Made by a program: the position numbers and the translations under genes. Positions 7,945 through 15,305 of a stretch of DNA of 64,000 bases are shown piece after piece. The notes beneath the pieces were generated by a model. The model worked only from the letters and a program-made list of their open reading frames with translations, was not told the origin of the DNA and ran no database searches. The number at the start of each line of letters is the position of its first letter. The first letter of the stretch is position 1. The stretch is taken from assembly GCA_035650215.1 (NCBI GenBank), contig DASRIC010000008.1, positions 1-64,000 on the forward strand, read 5' to 3'. This DNA comes from JACVRW01 sp035650215. GTDB lineage: Bacteria > Actinomycetota > Thermoleophilia > Solirubrobacterales > Thermoleophilaceae.

Positions 7945-8255
7945 CACGTCTTGTCCTCCTTGAGGTACTCGTCGACCACGTCGAACAGGCGCCCCCATAC
8001 GGCGCGCTGGCGATCCATCCAATCGGCCGCCTCGACCATCGCCCGGGGCTCGAGCGACAGCACATGGGTGCGGCCGTCGACCACGCGGTTCAGGACGCCC
8101 GTCTCCTCCAGCACCTTCAGGTGCTTGGAGATCGCCGGCTTCGACACACCGAAGCCGGCGGTGGCCTCGCCCACGGTGGCCGGGCCCGCTGCGAGGCGCT
8201 CGACGATGCCGCGCCGAATGGGATGCGACAGGGCCTTGAACGGATCGTTAACCAC
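7944..8255 (-). CDS. ArsR-family winged-helix repressor
   Basis: A 103-residue winged-helix regulator (FKALSHPIRRGIVERLAAGPATVGE, then FGVSKPAISKHLKVLEETGVL, then a wing RVVDGRTHVLSLEP). No Cys-based metal site is visible, so it belongs to the ArsR subgroup that accompanies SRPBCC proteins and senses something other than metals. The start is GTG at 8255, inside a perfect inverted repeat GTTAACC-ACTC-GGTTAAC, which implies autorepression by direct occlusion of the initiation region. First gene of an operon with DUF899 (TGATG junction) and SRPBCC genes. Confidence 0.88.
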   Translation of the reverse strand: MVNDPFKALSHPIRRGIVERLAAGPATVGEATAGFGVSKPAISKHLKVLEETGVLNRVVDGRTHVLSLEPRAMVEAADWMDRQRAVWGRLFDVVDEYLKEDKT

Positions 8256-8264
8256 TCGGTTAAC
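8247..8264. promoter_or_regulatory. Probable ArsR autoregulatory operator
   Basis: Perfect inverted repeat GTTAACC-ACTC-GGTTAAC (7-bp arms, 4-bp spacer) spanning the GTG start codon of the ArsR gene at 8255. The layout is the same as at the second ArsR gene (10737-10760). Binding by the adjacent ArsR is inferred. Confidence 0.7.
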
Positions 8265-8288
8265 CGTAGCAGGCGGCCTCGGCGTGGC

Positions 8289-8681
8289 TCAGTGCGGCTC
8301 GTGTTCACCGCGGGCGACCCGGCGCAGCCGTCGATCCAGGGTCACGAGCTCGGCGCCCGCCGCACGCGCCGTCGCTAGCGACAGCGCGTCGGGGAGCCGC
8401 AGCGGCCGGTGTCGCGCACGCAGCCCCGCCGCTCGCTGCGCGACGTCGCGGTCGACCGCGAGCACGGTGGCCCCCATGGCATCGAGGAAGGCCTCCACTC
8501 TGTCGCCGGTGCCCAGCGCAAGCGGACGAACCATCACCTCGGCGTAGACAGTGGCCCCGATCACGATTTCCGCTCCCCCTTCGAGGAGCGGGCGGAGCAG
8601 GTCCACCGCGCGCTCGTGCTGAGTGTCGCCCGCGTCCAGGAACGCGATCACGACGTCCGCATCGAACGCTATTCGCGCCAC
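8289..8681 (-). CDS. vapC: VapC-like PIN-domain toxin
   Basis: A 130-residue PIN domain, by family an RNase toxin. The four conserved acidic residues are present: D7 (FDADVVIAF), E48 (VYAEVM), D98 (RLPDALSLA) and D116 (TLDRRL). The start ATG at 8681 lies 13 bp inside the end of the antitoxin gene, the usual coupled arrangement. A palindrome upstream of the antitoxin gene is the likely site of conditional cooperative repression. Nothing suggests inactivation. Confidence 0.88.
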   Translation of the reverse strand: MARIAFDADVVIAFLDAGDTQHERAVDLLRPLLEGGAEIVIGATVYAEVMVRPLALGTGDRVEAFLDAMGATVLAVDRDVAQRAAGLRARHRPLRLPDALSLATARAAGAELVTLDRRLRRVARGEHEPH

Positions 8682-8890
8682 TCGCGACGCAGCTCGTCGA
8701 GATGGCCGGGCGGATACGTCCCCGCGGGCAAGGAGCCGGCGAAACGGCGCACCAGGTCGTCCGCTCGCTCGAGCTCGACGCGCCCCTCGCCAGCGGCCCG
8801 GACGACGACATCGTCCCCGGCCGCCAGCCCCGCCTCGCGCAGCACCCTGACGGGGATCGTGACTTGGTTCTTCCGAGACACTCGACTCAT
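8669..8890 (-). CDS. vapB: VapB-like antitoxin, AbrB/SpoVT fold
   Basis: A 73-residue protein with the swapped-hairpin AbrB DNA-binding motif SRKNQVTIPVRVLREAGLAAGD at the N-terminus and an acidic, Trp-containing C-terminal tail (PPGHLDELRREW) suited to wrap the PIN toxin. The ATG is preceded by AAAGGAG, itself part of the operator palindrome. It overlaps the toxin gene by 13 bp. This is a classic two-gene type II toxin-antitoxin module. Confidence 0.88.
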   Translation of the reverse strand: MSRVSRKNQVTIPVRVLREAGLAAGDDVVVRAAGEGRVELERADDLVRRFAGSLPAGTYPPGHLDELRREWRE

Positions 8891-8892
8891 CT

Positions 8893-8921
8893 CCTTTACT
8901 AGGTTATACCTTTAGTAAAGG
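8893..8921. promoter_or_regulatory. VapB operator palindrome
   Basis: Perfect inverted repeat with 9-bp arms, CCTTTACTA and TAGTAAAGG, separated by 11 bp (GGTTATACCTT), directly upstream of the vapB start. It is strikingly AT-rich for this genome and overlaps the vapB ribosome-binding site, so VapB binding would block both transcription and translation initiation (inference). Confidence 0.75.
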
Positions 8922-8944
8922 CTCTCCTCCTTCTGTGAAACCGG

Positions 8945-9301
8945 CTACTCAGGACCGATCACCACCTCGGCGCGCTCGTCGTCCCAGTACGCCCTCAACT
9001 CGCCGGTCCGGAGGTCATGAACGATGCTTCGGGGCGGCTCGAGCTCCGCGTTCGCAAGCAGCTCGACGAACGCGGCATGGCCCGCGACGAGCTGGGCTAT
9101 GGCGGGCGGGACCGGTCGACGCCTCCTTCGCCAGCGCTGCGCCATCTCAGCGACCGCCTCAGGTGTCCAGGAGAAAGCCCTGGGACTGTTCCCGAACCCG
9201 CACGCGAGGGTGCCATCGCGGCAGTGGTGCCAGTGATCCGGAGTGGCCCGCTCGCCGGCCGCGAGGTCGACCACCAGGCACTGGGCGTCGAGCGATTCCA
9301 T
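8945..9301 (-). CDS. Hypothetical protein, 118 aa
   Basis: No family recognised. The product is soluble, with a basic stretch RWRRRRRPVPP in the middle and a C-terminal half rich in beta-type segments (RSIVHDLRTGELRAYWDDERAEVVIGP). Codon use is typical of the window, with GC-rich third positions, and the frame is the best candidate between the antitoxin operator and the DUF1428 gene. It is probably transcribed separately from vapBC, since its stop lies only 24 bp beyond the operator. Could be an orphan; moderate confidence that it is expressed. Confidence 0.5.
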   Translation of the reverse strand: MESLDAQCLVVDLAAGERATPDHWHHCRDGTLACGFGNSPRAFSWTPEAVAEMAQRWRRRRRPVPPAIAQLVAGHAAFVELLANAELEPPRSIVHDLRTGELRAYWDDERAEVVIGPE

Positions 9302-9412
9302 GGACCCATCGTCCGTCCCGGCGGGGTACGACTCAACGCGCGCGAGCTACTTCTCTGCACAGCTGTGCAACTGTTCGCCTCTCGTCCCAGTTCACGCTTA
9401 CGAGGAGGACCT

Positions 9413-9760
9413 ATGCCCTACATAGAAGGCTTCGTCGCGGCGATACCCACCGCCAACCGCGACGTGTACATCGAGCATGCCAAGACCGGCTCGGAGTTCT
9501 TCAAGAAGCTCGGCGCCACACGCGTGATCGAGTGCTGGGGCGACGACGTGCCCAAGGGGGAGGTGACCGACTTCTACAAGGCCACCCGGGCGAAGGACGA
9601 CGAGACGGTGATCTTCAGCTGGGTCGAGTACCCCGACAAGGCCACCCGCGACGCCGCGAACGAGAAGATGAGCTCGGATCCCGAGGCAATGAACATGGAC
9701 ATGCCGTTCGACGCACAGCGCATGTTCTGGGGCGGCTTCGAGCAGGTGGTGGGCGACTAG
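9413..9760 (+). CDS. DUF1428 family protein
   Basis: A 115-residue protein matching DUF1428 (YbaA-like ferredoxin-like/dimeric alpha-beta barrel fold): MPYIEGFVAAIPTANRD at the start, the central LGATRVIECWGDDVP, KGEVTDFYKA, and the end DAQRMFWGGFEQVV. Function is unknown; members are often small-molecule-binding or EthD-like proteins. The start ATG is preceded by CGAGGAGGACCT, an excellent ribosome-binding site. It stands alone with its own upstream region (9302-9412). Confidence 0.88.
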   Translation: MPYIEGFVAAIPTANRDVYIEHAKTGSEFFKKLGATRVIECWGDDVPKGEVTDFYKATRAKDDETVIFSWVEYPDKATRDAANEKMSSDPEAMNMDMPFDAQRMFWGGFEQVVGD

Positions 9761-9903
9761 CCACGGCGGGCCGCGGTCTGTGCGCTCTCACCCAGGCGCA
9801 CCTCGTCGTTCGCGGCCAGGACGCGCTGGAGCAACGAGACGGGGGTTCGCTGCTCGGCCGGACAACGACGGGGAGGTACGGAGAGATTCGTCGCCCGTGG
9901 TGC

Positions 9904-10389
9904 TCATAGATCGAGGAGGACGTCCATTTGGGCGATGGCCTGTTGCTGCCCTTCGAGCGTGCCTGTATCCAGCCATTTCTCGAGGTCCTCGCGGGATTGG
10001 AATCTCTGACGCGTCTCCATGCGCGTGCCGCTGTCGCGTTCGGTGAGGTGGACGCTGACTTCGGTGACCGGCATGTCCGAGATCGGGGTCCCGTCCGCGT
10101 TGGCGAAGACGTCGGTGAACTCCAGCGAGGTCGGCGGATCGACGGCCGTCATCCTCCACAGGCCATGCGATCTGCCGCCGTCCGGACCGGTCATGAAGTA
10201 CGTGACCTCGCCGCCGGGGACGAGATCGTGCTTCTCGAAGGTCGCCGGATAGTCCGGCGGGCCCCACCAGCGTTCGAGCTTGCGCGGATCCGCCCACAGC
10301 TCCCACACCCGCTCGACCGAAGCGGTGAAGTCGGCGATCAGAGTGACGGTCAGACGATCGGGGTCGGTGTCGATGCTGGTGATGCTCAA
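9904..10389 (-). CDS. SRPBCC/AHSA1-type protein (second copy)
   Basis: A 161-residue START-like domain: FTASVERVWELWADPRKLERWWGPPDYPATFEKHDLVPGG is the family's opening, followed by YFMTGPDGGRSHGLW, PPTSLEFTDVF and the helix REDLEKWLDTGTLEGQQQAIAQ that caps the cavity. It lies 17 bp downstream of an ArsR gene on the same strand, so this is the second ArsR-SRPBCC module in the window, independent in sequence from the one at 6.8-8.3 kb. Ligand unknown. The start ATG gives a short charged lead-in before the first strand. Confidence 0.85.
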   Translation of the reverse strand: MSITSIDTDPDRLTVTLIADFTASVERVWELWADPRKLERWWGPPDYPATFEKHDLVPGGEVTYFMTGPDGGRSHGLWRMTAVDPPTSLEFTDVFANADGTPISDMPVTEVSVHLTERDSGTRMETRQRFQSREDLEKWLDTGTLEGQQQAIAQMDVLLDL

Positions 10390-10406
10390 CCCGCTCCTCT
10401 CATCGG

Positions 10407-10748
10407 TCAGTCCCTACCTTCCTGGGCGAGCAGGTCGGACATCCGGTCGACTCGGCCGCGCCAGGTCGTCGCGAGCTGGTCGAGGGCCTCCCGCGCGCGG
10501 GCCACCGCCTCGATGTTGCTGCGAACGAGTTGCTCTCGCCCCCGGCGCTGCTTGGTGACCAGGCCGGCCCGCTCCATCACGGCCACGTGCTTCTGTACGG
10601 CCGCGAAGCTCATCGGGTAGGCGTCCGCGAGTCGCGAAACCGAGGGCTCGCCAGTGGCGCAGCGACGCAGTATGTCGCGACGCGTCGGGTCGGCCAGGGC
10701 ATGGAATAGCTCGTCGACTGCCTCTTCCGACAACCTATCTACAACCAT
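10407..10748 (-). CDS. ArsR-family winged-helix repressor (second copy)
   Basis: A 113-residue regulator: LFHALADPTRRDILRRCATGEPSVSRLADAYPMSFAAVQKHVAVMERAGLVTKQRRGREQLV covers the whole winged helix. It is of the SRPBCC-associated ArsR type with the characteristic MSFAAVQKHVAVME recognition helix. The ATG at 10748 sits inside a perfect 10-4-10 inverted repeat, so autorepression is expected. First gene of a two-gene operon with the SRPBCC gene; divergent from the RibD-like reductase gene at 10801, which shares the intergenic region and may be co-regulated. Confidence 0.9.
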   Translation of the reverse strand: MVVDRLSEEAVDELFHALADPTRRDILRRCATGEPSVSRLADAYPMSFAAVQKHVAVMERAGLVTKQRRGREQLVRSNIEAVARAREALDQLATTWRGRVDRMSDLLAQEGRD

Positions 10749-10760
10749 AAGGTTGTAGAT
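10737..10760. promoter_or_regulatory. Probable ArsR operator, 10-4-10 inverted repeat
   Basis: Perfect inverted repeat with arms ATCTACAACC and GGTTGTAGAT and spacer ATAA, covering the ArsR start codon at 10748. It also lies upstream of the divergent reductase gene (start 10801). AT-rich against a GC-rich background. Confidence 0.78.
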
Positions 10761-10800
10761 TACCGATGAGCGAACGAGAAACGAGCCGAGGAGCTACGAC

Positions 10801-11433
10801 ATGAAGCTGACCACCACCACCTGGGTCTCCGTCGACGGAGTCATGCAGGGACTCGGCGCGCCCGACGAGGATCGCCGAGGCGGATTTGAGCGCGGCGGCT
10901 GGGCCATGCCGCTTGCCGACCCGGAGGTTGAAGCGGCCCTCAACGACGTCTACGCCCGCGCCGACGCATTCTTGTTCGGTCGCTGGACCTACGAGGTGTT
11001 CGCCGGGTCGTGGGGATCTATCGCCGATATGCGCCAGTCTCCGGTCGGCCAGGCCCTGAACGCGAAACCCAAGTATCTGGCCTCGACCACGCTCACCGAT
11101 CCCCAGTGGGCCGACACGACCGTCCTCCCCGGGGATCTCGCAGCCGCCGTGGAGGAGCTCAAGGCTGGACCGGAGCGCGAGCTGCTGGTGCCCGGCGGCG
11201 GCACCCTGATCCGATGGCTGCTCGAAAACGGTCTGGTCGATGAGATCAACCTGTTCACCGCCCCTGTAGTCATCGGCCAGGGCACCCGGCTGTTCCCCGA
11301 CACCGGACCGGACCTGGCGCTCGAGCTAGCCGAATCGCGAGCCACCTCCAACGGCGTACTGATCCGGACCTACCGGACGAACGGGCGCCCGCAGTACGGG
11401 GTGACGGAAGACACTACGTCGGCCTGGGGGTAG
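10801..11433 (+). CDS. RibD C-terminal/dihydrofolate reductase family protein
   Basis: A 210-residue protein with the DHFR-like fold found in RibD C-terminal domains: MKLTTTTWVSVDGVMQG at the N-terminus, ARADAFLFGRWTYEVFAG in the first helix region, KYLASTTL, then the nucleotide-binding strand and loop ELLVPGGGTLIRWLLENGLVDEINLFTAPVVIGQGTRLFPD. The fold binds NAD(P)H; stand-alone members act as oxidoreductases of uncertain substrate. The start ATG follows GAGGAGCTACGAC. Divergent from the second ArsR gene with the operator in between. No riboflavin genes are adjacent. Confidence 0.85.
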   Translation: MKLTTTTWVSVDGVMQGLGAPDEDRRGGFERGGWAMPLADPEVEAALNDVYARADAFLFGRWTYEVFAGSWGSIADMRQSPVGQALNAKPKYLASTTLTDPQWADTTVLPGDLAAAVEELKAGPERELLVPGGGTLIRWLLENGLVDEINLFTAPVVIGQGTRLFPDTGPDLALELAESRATSNGVLIRTYRTNGRPQYGVTEDTTSAWG

Positions 11434-11490
11434 CGGGAAAGATTGGCCCCATTTCGACCCGTCCAGGCGGACGAGTCGCTTCAGAAGCAA

Positions 11491-11514
11491 GAAAACCGCC
11501 GCGTTTGCGGCGGT
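11491..11514 (-). terminator. Intrinsic terminator of tRNA-Pro
   Basis: Read on the minus strand: perfect 8-bp stem ACCGCCGC-AAAC-GCGGCGGT followed by TTTTC. It begins 8 bp past the 3' end of the tRNA gene. Confidence 0.8.
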
Positions 11515-11521
11515 CCTCAGA

Positions 11522-11595
11522 TCGGGGCGACTGGATTTGAACCAGCGACCTTCCGGCCCCCAGCCGGATGCGCTACCAGACTGCGCCACGCCCCG
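11522..11595 (-). tRNA. tRNA-Pro (GGG)
   Basis: A 74-nt cloverleaf without encoded CCA. Acceptor CGGGGCG pairs with CGCCCCG and the discriminator is A. Anticodon stem TCCGG/CCGGA encloses loop CTGGGGG with anticodon GGG. The T-arm contains GGTTCAAATCC. Followed by an intrinsic terminator. Confidence 0.95.
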
Positions 11596-11663
11596 AGGGG
11601 CCTATCGTAGCCTGCTGAATTCGCCGGGCGTTTCGCCGTCGGAGACGCGGGCACGGTTCACAC

Positions 11664-12506
11664 ATGACTTCCTTCACAGAGAGCGTCCCCCGTCTGCCGC
11701 TCGCAGGCGGGGTCGAGATACCTCAGCTCGGCTTCGGCGTCTTCCAGGTGCCGCCCGAGGAGACCGCGGACGTGGCCGGCCGCGCGCTCGCCGCCGGCTA
11801 CCGACACATCGACACCGCTGCCGCCTACGGCAACGAGGAGGGCGTGGCGGACGCGATCGAATCGTCCGGCCTCTCCCGCGACGAGATCTTCGTCACCACC
11901 AAGTGCTTCAACAACGATCACGGCTACGACGAGGCCACCCGCGCGCTCGAGTCCAGCCTCGAGCGGCTGCGGATGGACCAGGTCGACCTGTACCTGATCC
12001 ACTGGCCCGTGCCGACGCGGGATCGCTACGTCGACACGTGGCGCGCGTTCATCGACGCACAGGAGAAGGGACTCGTGCGTGCGATTGGCGTGTCGAACTT
12101 CAACGCCGACCACCTCGACCGCCTGGTCGAGGAGACCGGCGTGACGCCCACCGTGAACCAGGTGGAGCTCCATCCGCGCCTGCAGCAGCCCGACCTGCGC
12201 CAGAAGCACGAGGACCTCGGGATCGTGACCGAGGCCTGGAGCCCGCTGGCTCAGGGCGAGGTGCTCGACGATCCGGCGATCGGCGAGATCGCCGAGGCGC
12301 ACGACAAGACGGCCGCCCAGGTCGTGATCCGCTGGCACCTGCAGATCGGCAACGTGGTGATCCCGAAATCGGTCACCCAGGAGCGGATCGAGGCGAACCT
12401 CGAGGTGTTCGACTTCGAGCTCGACGAGGGGCAGCTCGAGGCGATCGAGGAGCTCGACCAGGCCGAGCGGATCGGGCCGGATCCGCGAACGTTCGTGGCG
12501 CCCTAA
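11664..12506 (+). CDS. Aldo/keto reductase (AKR5-like)
   Basis: A 280-residue TIM-barrel oxidoreductase that reduces aldehydes or ketones with NADPH. The catalytic tetrad is recognisable: D50 and Y55 (GYRHIDTAAAYGNE), K80 (IFVTTKCFN) and H113 (LYLIHWPVP). The family signature GVSNFNADHLDRL and the C-terminal cofactor-binding segment VVIPKSVTQERIEANLEVFDFEL are intact. Length matches the AKR5 group (2,5-diketo-gluconate reductase-like). Start ATG (MTSFTESVPR). Single gene between tRNA-Pro and the LexA-box-preceded HNH gene. Confidence 0.92.
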   Translation: MTSFTESVPRLPLAGGVEIPQLGFGVFQVPPEETADVAGRALAAGYRHIDTAAAYGNEEGVADAIESSGLSRDEIFVTTKCFNNDHGYDEATRALESSLERLRMDQVDLYLIHWPVPTRDRYVDTWRAFIDAQEKGLVRAIGVSNFNADHLDRLVEETGVTPTVNQVELHPRLQQPDLRQKHEDLGIVTEAWSPLAQGEVLDDPAIGEIAEAHDKTAAQVVIRWHLQIGNVVIPKSVTQERIEANLEVFDFELDEGQLEAIEELDQAERIGPDPRTFVAP

Positions 12507-12748
12507 GGACGGCCTCGTTCCGGGCGATCAGGGGCCAGGCGAAGGTACGCGAACGTCCACACGGTTGAGCGGCCCGGCGGGGAGATCCGTGGGCGCCTCG
12601 AGAACTCCTCGAGGGGCGACGACGAGGCCAACCGACCCCGGTGACGGGCCGGAGGGCTGGCCCTGCCCAGCCCGGCCCGGCCGGACCGAGCGCCCGGCAA
12701 TCCACTTCTCGGTCATCGGGAACTGACCCGTTCTCTCCGAGAGTCGTG

Positions 12749-12762
12749 CGAACATCTGTTCG
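12749..12762 (+). promoter_or_regulatory. LexA (SOS) box at HNH gene start
   Basis: CGAACATCTGTTCG is a perfect palindrome of form CGAAC-N4-GTTCG, the LexA-binding consensus of actinobacteria and Bacillus. It ends one base before the ATG at 12764 (GTTCGTATG). LexA bound here would cover the translation start and, if the transcript is leaderless, the +1 site. The second box at 16001-16014 has the same placement. Confidence 0.82.
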
Positions 12763-12763
12763 T

Positions 12764-13233
12764 ATGGAAGCAGAAGACGGCCAGCGCCAGTGCGGGCACT
12801 GCGGGGAGACGCTGCCGCTAGCCGCGTTCGCGTGGCGACGCAAGGCGAAGGGCGAACGACACAACCTGTGCCGCCCGTGCCACTCGCAGTATCACCACGA
12901 GCACTACTCGGCGAACAAGGAGCGCTACATCGAGCAAGCGCGCACCCGGAAGCGGGCACTCGCCCGCGAGCGGACGGCATGGCTCCTGAGGTACTTCGAT
13001 TCCCACCCGTGCGCCGACTGCGGAGAGACCGATCCGGTGGTGCTCGAGCTCGATCACCGGAGAGACAAGGAGTTCAACATCGGCAGCGTGTTGCCATACC
13101 GGCGGTGGGAGACCATCCTCGCGGAGATCGAAAGTGTGACGTCGTGTGCGCGAACTGCCACCGTCGCCGAACGGCGCGTCATCTCGGATCGGTGCGCTCA
13201 CTACTGGCGAGCGCACGAAGCGCGACCGTATAG
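12764..13233 (+). pseudogene. HNH-type endonuclease gene with one-base frameshift
   Basis: The first 123 codons give an N-terminal zinc ribbon (C10/C13 in CGHC, C36/C39 in CRPC), a basic helix, and the first half of an HNH motif (HPCADCGETDPVVLELDH, residues 81-98). At 13130-13135 the frame shifts. The downstream half KCDVVCANCHRRRTARH, with the final Asn-His, is in the +1 frame and would be restored by a single extra A in the GAAAG run (EIEKCDVVCANCH). Without repair the protein lacks its catalytic end. It may be a true mutation, a sequencing indel or, less likely, programmed frameshifting. Preceded by a LexA box; 3' end lies 3 bp from tRNA-Gly. Homing/HNH proteins under LexA control are known in mycobacteria (13E12 family). 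Confidence 0.75.
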
Positions 13234-13236
13234 AGG

Positions 13237-13308
13237 AGCGGGCGGCGGGAATCGAACCCGTCTCCGAGAGCTTGGAAGGCTCTAGTGCAACCGTTACACC
13301 ACGCCCGC
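13237..13308 (-). tRNA. tRNA-Gly (TCC)
   Basis: 72 nt. Acceptor GCGGGCG/CGCCCGC with discriminator T. Anticodon stem AGAGC/GCTCT around loop CTTCCAA, anticodon TCC. T-loop GGTTCGATTCC. No CCA encoded. The frameshifted HNH gene ends 3 bp from its 3' end. Confidence 0.95.
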
Positions 13309-13383
13309 AAACCTGCTGTGGCAGCGGAATCTAGCGCACGGCACACCACCCCTCGGGCGTGCGCGCGCGACTATCGTCGTCGC

Positions 13384-14019
13384 GTGCGTCGCGTCGTCGT
13401 CCTGACGGTTCTCGCCTGCTGCTCCCTGCCCGCTTCCGCGCAGGCGTCGAACCTCGTGTTCGTCTGCGGCCTGGCAGGGCTTCGCGCCCGGCGCCCCGGC
13501 GGCGCTCACCTCGATCTTCTCGCTCGGCACCACGGGCGGCCGGCCGTTCGTGGCCTGGGCCTCACCCTCGATCACTCTGCGTGAGGGCCTCACGATCGAG
13601 ACCGACGAGCAGCAGACCGGCGAGTTGGTCGACGCGGGACTCTGCACAGCCTCGCCCCGCTCCGCCCAGAACGGGACCTGCCGCGGTCCGGGATTCCGGC
13701 AGCTGCGTTCGATCCGCTCGGGCGGCACCTGCGCCACCCGGACGTGCTCGGCAACCGCCTCTTCGCGACGGCCTACGCGTACGAGGGCGAACCCGATAAC
13801 TCGACGCAGCGACCGGGCTCGATCACCTCTTCGACACATCGACCGCGAGGCAACGTGCGCGACCTCACGAGCGCGACAACGGACCTGTCACCGGTCCCCT
13901 CGCCCGACGGCTTCCGGGGCGCGTTCGAGCGGCGGGGCTCCGTCTCCACGGTGCGCGCGAGCCGCGGACCCGCCCGGCGGCTCCTCGCAAACGCACGCGA
14001 GCCGTCCTGGTCTCGCTGA
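13384..14019 (+). pseudogene. Broken secreted WD40/PD40-like protein gene
   Basis: A GTG at 13384 opens a signal peptide followed by a secreted start (VRRVVVLTVLACCSLPASAQASNLVFVCG). Coding-like sequence then continues in different frames: FAPGAPAALTSIFSLGTTGG and ITLREGLTIETDEQQTGELV in a second frame, DVLGNRLFATAYAYEGEPDN in a third, and a C-terminal piece ending RRLLANAREPSWSR that resembles PD40/TolB propeller blades. At least two frameshifts and probably an internal deletion are needed to explain this. I infer a decayed periplasmic beta-propeller gene; the family assignment is tentative. Confidence 0.45.
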
Positions 14020-14029
14020 GCCGCCGCGG

Positions 14030-14989
14030 TCAGCCACCCAGCCAGCGCTTGGGGTTCTCGACCATCATCTGGTCGAGCTGGTCGTCCGTCATCCCGCGCT
14101 CCTTGAGCGTCGGGATGACCGACTCGAACAGGAACGTCATCGACCAGTCGGGGACCTCATTGGCTTTCAGGTAGTCCTGCACCTCGAGCGGGAACCAGTC
14201 GATCGTCGAGCAGTAGTCCTGCGAGATGAACATGCGGTCGGCGTAGCCGCGCTCGAGCAGCGCCAGCAGCGTCCTGTTGCGGTTGTCGGTGGGCAGGAAG
14301 ATGTCGAGCCCGTAGCGGTCCATGCCGATCCAGCAGCCCATCTCGAGCAGCCGCTCGATGTAGTCGAGATCGTCGCTGTCGCCGGTGTGGGCGATCTGGA
14401 CCCTGGAGGGGTCGACCCCCTCCTCCGCGAAGATGCGCATCTGCTCGGGGCCGGTCCCGCTCGCCGGCCGCGAGTGGGCCATGATCGGCTTGCCCGTCTG
14501 GCTGCTGGCTCGCGCCGCGGCGCGGTGGATCCTCTCGACGTTCGGCGTGATTCCCGGCTCGTCGGCGGCGCACTTGATGAACGCCGGCTTGATGCCCGTG
14601 TCCTGGATGCCCTCCTCGATCTCGTGGACGAAGATCGCGGCGAGGGCGTCCTCGTCGCGGTTCGCGAGCGCCTGGGGCAGGTGGTCGTAGGTGTAGATGC
14701 CGGTCGCGAGCACGATCTGTATAGCCGCCTCGTCGGCCACGCGCTTGCTGAAGCTTGCATCGCGGTGGAGGAAGAGGGCGCTCGGCTCGACCACCGTGCG
14801 AATCCCATGCCCCTTGACGGCCTTCGCGTCGGCGAGGGCGGCCTCCCACTCACCATCCTCGTCGTAGAGGTGAGGGAACTGGTGGCGCACGCCCTCGTCG
14901 GTGGTGCGGAAGTGCTCGTGGATCAGCGTCCGGCCGAGCTCCTCGACGTCGATTGGTCCCCCGACGGTCTCGACGGTTGGCATGCGCAT
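14030..14989 (-). CDS. Phosphotriesterase-family metal hydrolase
   Basis: A 319-residue amidohydrolase-superfamily TIM barrel of the phosphotriesterase group (lactonases or esterases). Metal ligands can be placed: H24 and H26 (LIHEHFR), the bridging K139 (AFIKCAADEPG), H172 (IMAHSRP), H201 (IAHTGDSDD) and D258 (FISQDYC). The substrate is not determined; many members are lactonases rather than true phosphotriesterases. The ATG at 14989 follows GGAGAGAGG; ATG at 14983 is an alternative. It is the only intact protein gene between 12.7 and 16.3 kb and is flanked by broken frames on both sides. Confidence 0.88.
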   Translation of the reverse strand: MRMPTVETVGGPIDVEELGRTLIHEHFRTTDEGVRHQFPHLYDEDGEWEAALADAKAVKGHGIRTVVEPSALFLHRDASFSKRVADEAAIQIVLATGIYTYDHLPQALANRDEDALAAIFVHEIEEGIQDTGIKPAFIKCAADEPGITPNVERIHRAAARASSQTGKPIMAHSRPASGTGPEQMRIFAEEGVDPSRVQIAHTGDSDDLDYIERLLEMGCWIGMDRYGLDIFLPTDNRNRTLLALLERGYADRMFISQDYCSTIDWFPLEVQDYLKANEVPDWSMTFLFESVIPTLKERGMTDDQLDQMMVENPKRWLGG

Positions 14990-15018
14990 CCTCTCTCCGG
15001 TGACCGTGCCGAGCGCAA

Positions 15019-15300
15019 CCTAGACGGTTCAGGCGTAGCGAGGTGCTCTCCACGGCGCCCGCGGAGTCGATCACCGCGCCGACCGCGACGCCCGCGGCGG
15101 TGAGGAGCAATGCGATTACGCCTCGCAACAGCATGGCGGCGTCCGGACCCTCTCTCACGATCACGCCGAGCGCGAGGGCGACCGGGAACTCGAACGGAAT
15201 GAGCTTCCAGCGACCGGGGGCGGCGTAGCCAAAGCCGAGCCCGGGGAGAAAGCACGTACGGGGTCACGCTGCTCACGAACCGATGCTCCCCCGAGCCACC
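15019..15300 (-). pseudogene. Remnant of a membrane-protein gene with a C-run frameshift
   Basis: Read leftward, an upstream piece GGSGEHRFVSSVTPYVLSP changes frame at a CCCC run and continues as GLGFGYAAPGRWKLIPFEFP, then VALALGVIVREG and a hydrophobic segment LLRGVIALLLTAAGVAVGAV. Removing one C restores a continuous frame. The 5' part abuts the end of the LAGLIDADG remnant and no start codon is evident, so it looks 5'-truncated. No family recognised; the hydrophobic segments suggest an integral membrane protein. Confidence 0.35.
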
Positions 15301-15305
15301 GGCGA

